Assembly (NCBI GenBank): GCA_905221615.1
Contig: CAJNDT010005999.1
Location: 62,001 to 126,000, forward strand
Origin: Symbiodinium sp. CCMP2592
Lineage: Eukaryota; Sar; Dinophyceae; Suessiales; Symbiodiniaceae
Reading direction: 5' to 3'
DNA length: 64,000 bases
In this document: in pieces, positions 54,141 to 64,000 of the stretch
Numbering within the stretch: position 1 is the stretch's first letter
How the letters are laid out: every line of letters begins with the position of its first letter
Notes under the pieces: generated by a model
What the model was told of the DNA's origin: nothing
The model's database searches: none
The model's input: only the letters and a program-made list of their open reading frames with translations
Translations under genes and position numbers: made by a program

Positions 54141-56319
54141 TCAGCATGAATGGTTGCACGGCCTCCTCCGGCTTGTTGCCGGTAGTTTGCTACAGACCCT
54201 GACTCGTTTCGAGCCCGTCTTGCAGTCTGACACTCCCAGCCTTCCGGCGGCAGCAAAGAGAGACGCAGCAACTGTCCAGTCCTTTGCCAATTCACACGCA
54301 TTGAGTGCGCTGACGTACGTTTTCGCGGTGGGCAACACCCGCTGCGTTTCCATGTCAGCCATACTCCCAAGAACACACCTCCACGCACCAGAGTTTGCAC
54401 AAGTGGCTGCAATACTGCTGTGGGTGATAATGCTTGGCACTAGCCCGTCTGATCTCAGGGCTTCGAGAAAGCCAAGGGTCGCTGACCATCGCCCTCTTCG
54501 TGCGCAAGTGATAATTAAACTGTTGTAGCTGACGAGATTCGGTGCCAGCCACCTGCGCATGGTCAGAAACAGTCCAAGAGCAAGGAGCCACCGGCCATCA
54601 TCCGCACATGCTCTGATGACGCTGTTGAAGCTGATAACGTCAGGTTCAAGGCGCGAAGATCCGGCTCCCACGGAGCTTTGCAAGAGCCTCAAGGCAGCCT
54701 GAAGCCTCCTTGCCTTCTCGCAGGTGCTGAGCGCGCCGTTCAAGCAGAACAAGTCCGGTTCGACTGTCTTCTCGAAGCTCGAGGAGAAAAGCTTCAGTCC
54801 CACCCTCCATTGTGCAGCTCTCTCACAGACGCTTATCAAGCTGCTCTGGGTGATCACATCTGGCTGAAGGCCCAACGCTATCATCCGCTCTAGAAGACCG
54901 ATCGCGGCACTCCAATCTCCACCAACATGGCAAACGCCGATGGCACTGTTGAACGTGAACGTGTCGCAAAGCTGCAGCGCCTGCGCTCCTCGAAGGAGCT
55001 CCAAAGCAGCCGCTTCCTGTCCATCTGCTTGGCAAGCTCTGATTGCCAAGCTGAAACTGAGCATGTCTGGCAGCAATCTGTATCGATCCAGTCCCGAAAC
55101 CAGGCTTGTGGCGACATGCCAGTGTCCACCACCCTCAATGGAGGAAAGGATGCTATTGAAGCTGACCGTGTTCAGCTGATGAGTCTGCTCTACCAGCGTG
55201 GTGAGAAGACCTGCCGCGGCAAACCAGTTTGAACACATAGAACTCAAAGTCGTGGCATCTAACGGCAATCGGCAGATCTTCATCTGCTGAACTAGGATCA
55301 AGCACGACGTCCAGACAGGTAAAGCTTTCAAAGCAGTGTTGTAACTGATGGCATTAGCAGAGAGGTGCATGGTGCGGAGGAGGTGTAGAGAGTGTGCCCA
55401 CGAAGCTCCCGGACCTGCATCGAGAGCAGCTGTGTAGCTAATCGCCGTTGGCCTTAGTGCAACCTTCCGAGTACACCGCATCAAATAGTGGATAGCCAAA
55501 GACCAGGCACATCCCTCCACTGTGGCATTGTAGCTGATGATATCGGGGCTGAGCTGATTCATAGCTGCACACGCAAGGAGACTCAAGGCCATGGACCACT
55601 CGCTAGAGTGGCCGCAAACGCTAGTCGTGCTGTTGTAGCTAAGGAGGTGCGACTGCATCGCGCGCAAAGACATGACTACTAGCAAGGCTCTGGCAACTGC
55701 CCACTGGCGTGTGCTCTCGCACGCAGTGATTGCACTTGTCAGGCTGAACACATCAGGCACCACCTGCTCGGAATACATGGCACCGAGCAGCACTACCGAC
55801 ATTAACCACGCATGTCCCCGGCCGAAGACGTTGACGCTGGCGTTGAAGTTGATCACGTCTCGCCGCAAGTGCACGTGTTTCATCTCACCCAAGAGACTTG
55901 CTGCGAGAAACCAGCCCTTCTCGCAGGCACTGATCGTTGCTCCGTAGAGGATCGCCTCAGCTGCGATGCCGTCTGAGTCTAGGGTCTCACGACCATGCAA
56001 CCCTTTAAACTTTAAACCGTTAAGCAGCAGTTTGCCATCAAGTACGGGCAGCGTCTGCCGTCACGAACAACTCATGCATGATGGCCATGAGCCCCAGGGC
56101 GAAGTCCCAGCGACTGACTTGGCCACATGCCTTGACAGCGTTGGTGAAGCTGATCACATCCAATCGCTTCCTGGAGTCTTCCATGCTCCTCAGGAGACTT
56201 ATCGTCTCGATCCACTTGCTCATGCGGGCTTGAGCAGCAATTGCCTTGTTGTAGTTGACGGCATCTGCATGCCTTGCTGCCAAAAGTTCAGGAACAGACT
56301 GGAGTGACGGCCGCGGCAT
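54141..56319 (-). CDS. pentatricopeptide-repeat (PPR) protein, two exons, 711 residues
   Basis: PPR proteins bind organelle RNA in a one-repeat-one-base fashion and act in processing, stability or editing. Exon 1 (56319-56046) and exon 2 (56002-54141) join in frame across a 43-nt intron. From the Tyr/Phe-Asn positions I count about 19 tandem repeats of 33-38 residues, for example VISFTNAVKACGQVSRWDFA, VINFNASVNVFGRGHAW, TFTFNSAIGVCHVGGDWSAA, VISFNSVIRACADDGRWLLA and LVSYNSLIITCARRGRWSAT. A Trp after the first helix recurs in many units. There is no visible E/DYW or SMR extension, and the tail is basic. The start ATG 56319 is followed by little sequence before the first repeat. The frame stays open upstream for about 80 nt, so a targeting presequence may be on another exon. 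Several repeats have a degenerate first helix. Confidence 0.9.
56003..56045 (-). other. 43-nt intron in the PPR gene
   Basis: The donor GTACTTG follows GACGCTGCCC and the acceptor TTTAAAG precedes GGTTGCATGG. The intron contains stops in frame, and its removal joins TADAAR to LHGRETLD in the same PPR phase. It is unusually short. Confidence 0.7.
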
Positions 56320-57079
56320 CCGGCCACACTCCCGGTCTATTCCTGAGAAGGTTTGTGCTCCGGTGAAACAGCTGCGGAGCTGGGCACCTATGGCATCTAG
56401 TCACATCTAGTCACTCAGTCGGTTCCACCGCCTCCTTCGAAATCTGAGTTTTGGCTTTGCAGGTGAATCCCACGAGCAGGAGGATGGAACTTTGTCGTCG
56501 GTACACGAGCTTTGGTTCCTTCACTTCACTGCTCCGGCTGCGTCTGACCGTCTGACCTCCTATGTCCAACACCTTCATTAACAGCGTGTTGAGGGTGCTG
56601 TGCACAGCATCACGCGATCTGCACATACACTTGGAACCAGTCTGTCAGTCTACTTGCTGCTCCACTTAGATATAGAGCAGATATAGATGCATGTTTTTGT
56701 ACGATCACTGGCTCATTCAATACGAGTAGAGTTTGCAGCAAGCAAAGAGCCTGGGCCACGGTGAGAAGTCGCCGCAGGGCGACCACGTGACGCCGCACCT
56801 TGCGATCTCAAGTCAAGTTTCAAACACTCTCCTGTTGCTCGAGGGGCCAATACGGGTTTGTGCTGGGAAAACAGCACTGACGACAACTTCGGTCGAGTGT
56901 CGAGGATGCAGCGCAGCTGTGCGGGAACACAACGACTCAAACTTCGTCTTGCCCAGGCTCCAGGCTGCTACAAGTTTAGATATGGACATGGCAGTGGTGC
57001 ACAAACGTGGCTACATGGTACTGCTTGACCTCCAGGACCTGTCAGAGAGGTCATGCACTCAATTTGTCCCCATAGCTTA
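56320..57079. other. spacer between PPR gene and upstream gene
   Basis: Short frames only. Short tandem duplication CACATCTAGTCACATCTAGT at about 56.39-56.41 kb. Nothing recognised. Confidence 0.35.
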
Positions 57080-58300
57080 CGTGGAGCCGTGTTGTGCATG
57101 AAGCTTCTTCTTCGAGCGTGAGCTGTCACACTCCGCAACTGTTGCTCGATGCGCTTCCCAAAAAAAGGGGCCTCTTCGTCATCCATTGCATTGGCTTTCG
57201 CTTTGGCCGCGTTCAGTCGCTGAGCAGTGCGGGCCTGGAAGGACAAGTCAGGATAAGCCCGTGGGCCCTCAGAAAAAGCCTTCCGCTGAAGCTCGACATG
57301 GTGGTCGAGCTTCTGGTGGACGACAGCACGGGATCGGTGCTTAGATTAGGACTGACTATCCTTTTTTGGGGTTTCTAGTTTCCAGGTCCAAGGTCTGAGG
57401 TCATTCACTTTCTTTTGGATGTCTGAAGCTGCGGAGTGCCATTCTTTGCGGTTCGTCGAGAGCTTTCCACGTACTCCCCCACGGTCCCTCTACACTGGAC
57501 CACTGTCCGCCGCACGACTTTGATGCGAAGTGCTACTCAAAGGTGTCCCGAAGCGAGGCCCGGGCCTGCTTCCACCTCAGCAAAGCCGAGGAGTCGTACG
57601 GCCCTACGGGATCCCCGGAGTTCGCAAGACGCTCTCGGGGAGCCACATGCGCCCGCGCTCGATGCCAGTGAGGCCATCCATGCCGCCCTCCATCAGAGTC
57701 GGCACCTTCACAGAGTGACGGCGCAGATGCATCCGAGATCCGAGGCCCTGCCAAGACCCGCCCGGCGGGCCGCTTTCCTGCCTCGGTGTGCCAAGCTTTG
57801 TTCCCAATGGCGAGATCCATGTAGGCCTCGAGCTCGGGCAAGTTAAAAGAGGCTTCCAATGCGAAGTATGAAAGCCGAGTCGTGGCCAGCCAGCTGCCCC
57901 GATATCACAGTTGCAAGCGATCGCATCCCTTTTGCCGCGCTTGTCAAGCTTTACAGCAGGCAAGCGATTCATGCGGCAGACCATCGCATGGTTTCAAGCT
58001 GGTGCAGTTGATCATCCAGCACTTCGGCATCACTGACCATGGACTGTGCCAGGCTTTGAAGCAACTGTCGGGTCAGTGCTTGCCGAAGCTTTTCAGCCGA
58101 CTGCAGGCACGGGACAGGTCAAGACATGGCGTGACGGCGTGACGTGAAACAAGCGCACTCCCGTTGAACCCCCTGCACGTGCCTCCGGCTGTGCATGTGA
58201 GGGTGCTGCCTCGTTGGCCAGCTGCACCCCGCTGAGCTCGGCCACGCGCCGCCGGCCCAGGGCCGCCCACACCTCACTCACGCTCAGCACACTCCAATTT
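57080..58300 (-). CDS. possible PRP18-like splicing factor (weak)
   Basis: The minus strand reads, in order: VWAALGRRRVAELSGVQLAN (58.25 kb); SAEKLRQALTRQLLQSLAQS (58.09 kb, after a CTGCAG acceptor); FNLPELEAYMDLAIGNKAW (57.85 kb); VPTLMEGGMDGLTGIERGR (57.70 kb); and FQARTAQRLNAAKAKANAMD (57.24 kb). AYMDLAIGNKAW followed by a T.M..G....TG.E-type segment resembles the AIGN..WP.GVT..GIH.R..RE core of PRP18, a second-step pre-mRNA splicing factor. The conserved WPIGVT is not continuous in my reading and needs an intron. The other segments are generic helix. The identity is a guess from one motif. Confidence 0.28.
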
Positions 58301-58844
58301 CTTGATAAATGTGAAAGAACAGAATGAAGCAGGAAGGCTTGCACTCTGCCTCTTTGTCTGCGGGATGTGCGGCACCACCAAACTCGGAGAGCTGCTGCTC
58401 ACGGTCCTGGCCCAAATACTGTGACGAAGGGTTTTTGCTGCTGTTGCCGTTGGTGTGTCGCTTGGTTCTCTGCACAGTCTCGTGCGAACCCGCCTCTCGG
58501 AGGCTTGAGAAACCGAAACGCTGCTCTTTGTAGTGAGCGTGTCAAGTGCAGAAAAACGCAAGCAAGCGCTGTTTTTGCAGCGTGCATCTGCCCGGGCCCA
58601 AGGAAAGACCCACTGACACAGACAAAGCTTACAAGTCTTGGTTGCTATCAGTCCCTGAACTTAAGGTATACTCTGCCCACGCACAAAAACCCGATGGCGA
58701 CCCCGTGCGGCACCCGGTCCCTCTCGGCCAGAACCAGCCATGACCAAACCCTGACACTCTTGTTGGCTTGTTGGAGGACCAGGCCAGCACAGGCGACGCG
58801 ACATCATGTTTCTAAACAGTCAATGGTCCCGAAATTCTGAACCT

Positions 58845-59190
58845 CTCTGACCCTAAACTTTCAACCCCAAGCACTAAACCCTAAACCCGAGAACCCTAAC
58901 CCCACAATCCCAAAACATCCGAAATCCCTCCCTTCCCACGTCAACCCGGACAACCTCATGCTTGAACTGCTAAACCTAAATGCCCCAAAACCCAACAGAA
59001 CGCTTGAGTATGAATCACTTAAATTTTAAAATATTTCTAAATCCGAAACATCTTTAATCTAATCCCTGCATGCATCCTACACCCCCCTGTAACCCCAAAT
59101 CGAACAACCTCCTGAACCCAAAAACACTGTAAAGCTGGAACCCTACACCCCGAACCCTCAACCTCTGAATCCTAATCCTCCCAAACCCTA
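58845..59190. repeat. degenerate telomere-like CCCTAAA tract
   Basis: Many CCCTAAAC, CCCTAACC, AACCCC and TCCCAAAAC pieces, diverged, on the plus strand. Confidence 0.75.
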
Positions 59191-59869
59191 ATCGCCCCCG
59201 TACATCTGCCGGCTATCCCGCCCACATGTCTTGTTCCTTCCTGGGGTCTGACCACAAAACGACTCGAAAAGCAGCCATTTCAGGCAGACGAAGAAACAAA
59301 AAATCATAACAAACAAAAACAATTACCCAAAAAATATACATCACTTTCACAAAAAAACATATAAATATGAAAAACTAAAACTAACTCAAACAACAATCAA
59401 ATACGAGAGTGCCCGATCAGCAGGTCCAGTAGATCAAGTTGAGAAGGTGTAGCTGTGGTCGGTTGTTCGTCGTGTTGTTCCGGCTTCCCCCATGCAACTC
59501 TGGACAAAGATGGGCCAGTACGAGACGAAAATGAAAACTCTAGCCCTCCCACGGATCCACTGTCTGCAGGCACGAAAAATCCTGCCGTGCAGCAACACTC
59601 CATACGCCGACTACGTCGCCCACGCCAGATTGAGGTGTGACGGTGCAGCAAGCGACGAGCGGGGAGATTCCACTGCCAAACCCTTCGCTCACAATGCAGC
59701 ACCAGGGCCGCCGAAGGGTGCCTGATTGTTCCTGGGCCTGGCGCCGAAAACCATGATGCATCGCACAGCAGGAAATACCCTATGCAGTTCCCAGTTCGTC
59801 TAAGGTGCTGTTCAGGAGAACAAATATTTCAAAAACCCTGAGTGGGAAGCGGATCTTGCTGCGGCGTGC

Positions 59870-60270
59870 ATCTGAAGCCTTTTCCCCTGGCACCCCCTAT
59901 AAACCCCACTAAACCGCGAGAACCCCCAGACCCGTGAACGCCCCAAACCCTGAAATTGGGAAACCATAAATCCAAAAGACTCGTCCCAAAAAACGAAAAA
60001 TACATTATTGACCTCAACCCTTTTGCAAATTGAACTCCGACAAACCCTAAACTCCGACGTTCTCAAACCCTGGCCACAACTCCCGACGAGTATTAAATTA
60101 TTAAACTGCCCTGAAACCCCAAACCCGAAACCCCTGCACACCCGGAGCCCTAAGCCCTAAAATCTGATGCTCGTGAACCCCGAACCACCCGCAAGCCTAA
60201 ATGCCCAAATGAACGTAATGAACCCCAAAACCCCGCAACATTACACACACTAAACGTTCTCGACGCCCAA
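59870..60270. repeat. degenerate telomere-like CCCTAAA tract
   Basis: The same kind of sequence as at 58.85 kb (AACCCTAAACTCC, CCCAAACCC, CCCTAAGCCCTAA), in the same orientation. Confidence 0.75.
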
Positions 60271-60440
60271 AGCCTAGCGCCTGTACAACATGAGAGCACC
60301 ACAACAAAGAGGCCCACTGCGACCCCTGTTTACCGCTGTGCTGTCTATGTGACTAGATGGTGACCGCAAGAAGAGACTTGCTGCTAGCTCCCGGAGTCCC
60401 ACCTTGGCCCGCTTCTCGATCAGGCGATCCCGTTGCCGCC

Positions 60441-63065
60441 TCAGATGGTCAGCGCGCTGCTGGCGCTCTTCCTGCCATCACTGTGGCTGATACTTGTGCC
60501 CCGGTTTATGGCAGGTACTGGTGAGGGAAGCGGTGCCTCTGAGGGGCCACAAAAGTCGCCTGCTGCACTCTTTGGTGACGATGGAGGCGAAAACATTCTG
60601 CTTCTGGCTCCCCGCAACTGCTTTGGCAGAGGCTGCACAGCTTCAGAAGCACGGCGCTTCCACAGCTGCAGGTTGCTGCGGAAGGCCTGGCAGAACGTCG
60701 AGCACATAGACTTCGAGCAGTGGACTCCAAACGTGCGCACCTGCACAGGAGGCAAAGTTCGCGAAGCGGTCGAAGGGGTCTCAGCTTCATCGGCCGGTGG
60801 TGGCGGTGGGTTTGGAGGCGCATCCTCCGCAGGAGCTCCCACCGCTACTCGAGGCTTGGGTGGCACAGTGCAAAGAGGTGATGAGGTAAAGCCGGCGCGG
60901 CCTGGCAACCTCGGGATCGCAGAAGGGATGTCGTTTGGGGGGCTCGAAGAGGCAGGCTCGGTGGTGGCTGGGGCCGGTGTGGCCATGCTTGGTGGTGGCG
61001 GTGGCGGTATGCTTTGCGGGCGTGATACGAGCGGGGCTGAGGTGAAACCCCAAGGCTTTCTAGGCAGCTTCAGGGGCTCCGTTTGGACAAGCCGAGCTGG
61101 AGCAGCGGAAGCCCGGGGCGAAGTGGTCAACGGTTCAGGAGGCAAATGGCACAGCGGAGCTGATGTGAAGCCCGCTGCAGGCGGTGGTGGAGGTGGTGCA
61201 ACAACGGTCTCCGTAATGGGCACGTCCGGAATTTGCTCCTGCACAGCTCATCCGCTTTCACTGGTCTTAGCAAGCAAGCAAGCAAGCAGGCAAGCAAGCA
61301 AGCAAGCCTCGTCAGCCGCCATTTGCCTGAGCCTCTCCTCCTCGATGCTGAGGGAGAGTGCAATGGCCTCCGACATCAAAAGTTACACAGAACGGGAAGA
61401 GCCTCTGCGGGTCTGCTTCCGAATGGGTTAACGGTTAGCCTTGCCTGCGCCAGTTCGGCCTCTTCGCGTTTGGCCTCGGCCTGTGAGACATGCGACCCAC
61501 GAGCAGAGGGCAAAAGCTGCGGCTCTAGCGATGCTCTAATCTGCTCGGCTACTACTGCGGACTGCGGACTCTCACATTGAGCGACGAAGCAGTTCAAGGC
61601 CTCACTGTGCAATGTTGGCGTCCGCGAGACATTCTGAAACACTTGACAGCGCCAGGCACAGAGTCTATTTCTCTTCGGATCTTCAAGCGCTGAACCTCAC
61701 ACATCCTTACTATCCTTACCCCTCAGCCTCCAGGGCGGAGAAATCCACGGCATCGCTGACTCGCGTTCAACGGCCACACACAATTACCACTCAACAACTT
61801 CGAGCTGCAGTAACTGAGGCCCTCTACAAGCAAGAGTCCGTGCCTTCGGCACCGAGCAGCGGGTCATCGTAGATGTGCCAGTCGTCTGTAGAAAGCAGGC
61901 CCTCATTGAGGCTGTTCTTCCTCGGAGAACCCGGCTCCAAACCACGCCCTCCCTGCAAAGCAATCTCGCCGTAGTTGCCAAACTCCCTCCGTAGTTCTAT
62001 CCTGTGGTAATTACCGCACATCCAGTCACCGTCCCGTCCCATCTGTGAAAACACCACTTCGAGGTACTAACCTAGCGCTGCTAAACACTAGCCCCTCCGC
62101 AAATGCTTCAAATCGATACCAGTGAAGACCACGGATCACTACAGCTTTGGCCAGGTTTGTGACACCTTCAGTTTCATCGCCCGCCACCACGCGGCAGATC
62201 TCCGCGTTGTGCTTGGACATCCTCAGATCTAGCGAAGGCAGTCGCAGGGACTCCGGCCACCAACCCGGCAACCTGTGAAACAGATGCCAGCTTGCGGCAT
62301 TGCTTTGAATGTCAGGAAATCCTCTGCCGCCAGCAGCTGTTCGGCCAGAGCGCGATGCCTCGTCAAGCGACAGGCGAATGGCAGCGGTGTCTGATTGATG
62401 CATGCTGCTCTCAACTTGCGGGCCACGCAACAGAGAGCGATTCTTTGTGAGGCCGGTCTCGCAAAAGCGATCAAACTGCTCTTCAGTGATCGATACCTGG
62501 CAGACGCAGCCCATGATATCGGCCCCCTAGCTCAGAGACCAAGCAAGATATGCAAGACACAGCAGCCTCCGGCCTCCATGAGGTGGCAGAGGAGCAAATT
62601 GGACACCAACTCCTTGAAATCCTTGTGGCATACCGTGTGCTCCAGCATGGACTCCTCCGGCTCTGCTTCTACAGACCGACCACTGCAAATCTGATCAAAT
62701 CTGCTTTTGACTTCGGGCGCCTCGGCTTCGTCGAAAAGGATGGCATTCTGGTCAATAAACTCCTTTAAGTCTCACAAAAGAAGAGCAGACTCCTGGCAAC
62801 CGCAGAAGCTCTGAGTCGCAGCTCCTGGATTGGAACCACCCAGGTCGGGGACTTCAGCACGGAGATGACATAGTCCTTCTTGCACAGTACTGCAAGCCAG
62901 TCACGCATATCAGAAGACATGATGACTCCAAAAACAGACAACCCACCAAACACAGGGAATGCCAGTGCATAGCAAAAGTACTTCATCTTACCATGCATGG
63001 ATTACTTGACTTTGCCGGGGCTCGGAAAGCCAGTCCATGTCATCTATGGATTCTGCCTCTGCCAT
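60441..63065 (-). CDS. CFAP36/BARTL1-like cilia- and flagella-associated protein
   Basis: It carries the BART (ARL2-binding) domain of CFAP36. Exon 1 (63065-63006) starts at an ATG and reads MAEAESIDDMDWLSEPRQSQ. Exon 2 (62875-62825) reads DYVISVLKSPTWVVPIQ. Exon 3 (from 62762) reads EFIDQNAILFDEAEAPEVKS, then SRFDQICSGRSVEAEPEESM and VCHKDFKELVSNLLLCHLME. Later exons read ITEEQFDRFCETGL and ALAEQLLAAEDFLTFKAM. This order and these motifs (D/P-x-W..PI..F....IFD..E, the helix before the ITEEQF segment, AAEDF..FKAM) match the family. Downstream are EAIALSLSIEEERLRQMAAD (UIM-like or coiled coil, near 61.35 kb), SQAEAKREEAELAQ, and a Pro-rich C-terminal region (60441-61240) with three copies of GFTSAPL or GFTSSPL. 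Expected role: a flagellar/ARL3-linked protein. The Pro-rich tail is longer than I would expect for the family. Confidence 0.82.
61265..61310. repeat. AAGC/CTTG microsatellite in a CFAP36 intron
   Basis: An imperfect tandem AGCA/AGCC tetranucleotide run between the UIM-like exon and the Pro-rich exon. Confidence 0.85.
62763..62824 (-). other. 62-nt GA-AG intron in the CFAP36 gene
   Basis: Exon 2 ends CCAATCCAG and the next bases are GAGCTGCG. Exon 3 starts GAGTTTATTG after CTTAAAG. Joining gives VPIQEFIDQN, as in the family. GGAG occurs at both junctions, so the exact splice point is ambiguous, but no GT or GC alternative keeps the frame. GA donors are known from dinoflagellates. Confidence 0.65.
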
Positions 63066-63452
63066 CTGGGCCTTCGATATGCACGAAGGACGACCAGCTA
63101 GCAGATGCAGCTCGCAAGAAACACGAAGCACCGTCTGCACATCCGCGCCTTGGACCACGACGGCTGGCCGAAGGAAGAAATTAAAACCCCCGCTGAGCCG
63201 GGCATGCATTCACAGCATGTGGCTGGAGGTGAAGCCAACAGTGGAGGACAACTCATCGAATCTCTGCGAGTCTTGCGGTATCCACGCTGCTTGCCTGGTT
63301 TGCGTCGGCATACTCCTTCTCCAGCATCCCACGACACACCTCGGACAGAAACGGCTGGTCGCTGAAGCAAGCCCGTCATGTGCCATCTGCAAAGCTTTTA
63401 CAGCTGTGATTCTTCGCGCCTAGACAGCATCCCAGCGTCTTTTGATGCCAGG

Positions 63453-64000
63453 TCACGCGCTCGACTTTGGCGACAATCTCTGCGCCAAGTTCCTTCCACC
63501 GGAGGCATTTTTTGAAGGCCCCTCAAACCCAAAGTTTAGAGGCTTCTGGTGTTTTAAAACTCTTTTCTGACTGCCGCCATCAATGGAACCCTGTCTCCAC
63601 ACAGAACTCAGAACGTTGGAGAAGCCGCACTTCGCTCGAGGCTCTGGGTGTCCGGTGGCGTCCTGGTTGCCCAGTAGCTTTGACAGGGCCTTGACCGACT
63701 TCGTCGTCTGCTGGAGAGCAACTTCCGACCTGCCGTGATCTGCTTCAAGGATTACCCAAAAGTGTGAGCGGACAGACGCAGCTGCGCGTCGCCTCAGCAC
63801 ACCTTCAGCACCGCCTGTGGCTGCCGCTGCTGTTGCAGCACGTCTGGCCGAAGCCTCGCTCAGCACACCCTGCCCCGCCCACAATGCATGCTGGTGGCGC
63901 AATCCCTGTCGGCCTCCCGTCTCCTTTGCGCATCGCCAGGCAGGGCAAGGTCTACGAAGCGGTACCACTCGTCCTGGCGGCTGCCGCTAACCACTAGCCG
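63453..64000 (-). CDS. edge gene, unknown, incomplete at right
   Basis: The minus strand from the window edge reads RLVVSGSRQDEWYRFVDLAL then PGDAQRRREADRDCATSMHC. In another frame it continues SEASARRAATAAAATGGAEG, HFWVILEADHGRSEVALQQT and KSVKALSKLLGNQDATGHPE. It looks like successive exons. No family is recognised. The start would lie beyond the window. Confidence 0.4.

Larger units (their letters stand above)
58301..60440. other. intergenic: telomere-like tracts and A-rich DNA
   Basis: Degenerate CCCTAAA-type tracts occur at 58850-59190 and 59870-60270, with A-rich DNA at 59280-59400 (runs of A5-A7). Short frames at 58324-58840 and 59397-59761 have no family signature. Confidence 0.5.

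Noticed and set aside
53118..54528. Plus-strand frames of 313-404 codons rich in Arg/Glu/Gly, and a 334-codon Pro/Ser/Leu-rich minus frame
   Set aside because: They exist because the polypurine block has no stop codons in several frames. Composition is that of the repeat.
57530..57859. MEASFNLPELEAYMDLAIGN as the N-terminus of a separate protein
   Set aside because: The preceding minus-strand exon and the good acceptor upstream make it more likely an internal exon.
59540..59761. RRPWCCIVSEGFGSG on the minus strand as another WCC unit
   Set aside because: Lacks the upstream W[SP]xxK, the second Cys of the GC pair and any neighbouring unit.
60433..61431. 332-codon plus-strand frame starting MPPQMVSALLALFLPSLWL with a possible signal peptide and Gly-rich body
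   Set aside because: It is the complement of the Pro-rich minus-strand exon that continues the CFAP36 gene with repeated GFTSxPL motifs. The Gly-rich composition is the shadow of Pro codons.

Overview
The window looks like nuclear DNA of a dinoflagellate, most likely a Symbiodiniaceae-like or related photosynthetic species. The reasons are: genes broken into many small exons; short introns (43 to 130 nt where both ends can be placed) whose donors are often GC or GA rather than GT, with AG|G acceptors; degenerate interstitial arrays of the plant/dinoflagellate telomere unit TTTAGGG; a large PPR protein; tandem cyclic-nucleotide-binding domains; and a modular WCC cysteine repeat that I associate with dinoflagellate proteins. 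I see no bacterial-type operon, CRISPR array, rRNA or tRNA gene. Species assignment is inference.

Every gene I can recognise lies on the minus strand, so the window is best read right to left as a single unidirectional gene cluster. From high to low coordinates: an edge gene of unknown function (about 63.45-64.0 kb); a CFAP36/BARTL1-like ciliary protein (60.4-63.07 kb); degenerate telomere-like and A-rich spacer (58.4-60.4 kb); a possible PRP18-like splicing factor (57.1-58.3 kb); a 711-residue PPR protein (54.1-56.3 kb); an 850-bp polypurine block (53.2-54.04 kb); unknown exons (50.3-51.6 kb); a 165-bp direct repeat (48.6-49.1 kb); a histone-fold protein resembling the C-terminal half of H3 (47.8-48.6 kb); repeat-rich spacer (45.6-47.4 kb); a coiled-coil protein (44.1-45.2 kb); unknown exons (38.8-43.7 kb); a protein with four cyclic-nucleotide-binding domains (33.6-38.6 kb); unknown exons (29.5-32.8 kb); a 176-bp tandem array (27.9-29.3 kb); unknown exons and a trinucleotide block (20-27.4 kb); an inosine-uridine-type nucleoside hydrolase (17.9-19.4 kb); a secreted sulfatase (14.6-16.3 kb); and a very large membrane-anchored cysteine-repeat gene (5.3-14.1 kb) that contains a 955-bp element with long terminal inverted repeats and a coiled-coil ORF.

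There is no pathway shared by the whole cluster. The nucleoside hydrolase, the secreted sulfatase and the WCC-repeat surface protein lie next to each other and could all act on extracellular or scavenged material, but this is only a neighbourhood argument. CFAP36 and the cyclic-nucleotide protein fit a flagellate. The PPR protein should act in organelle RNA metabolism.

The most interesting items are the 13-unit WCC cysteine-repeat protein, the long-inverted-repeat element inside it, the divergent H3-like histone-fold protein, and the four-CNBD protein in which some modules have lost ligand-binding residues. Exon borders are exact only where stated. Many low-confidence entries are single open stretches with coding-like composition and no recognised family.
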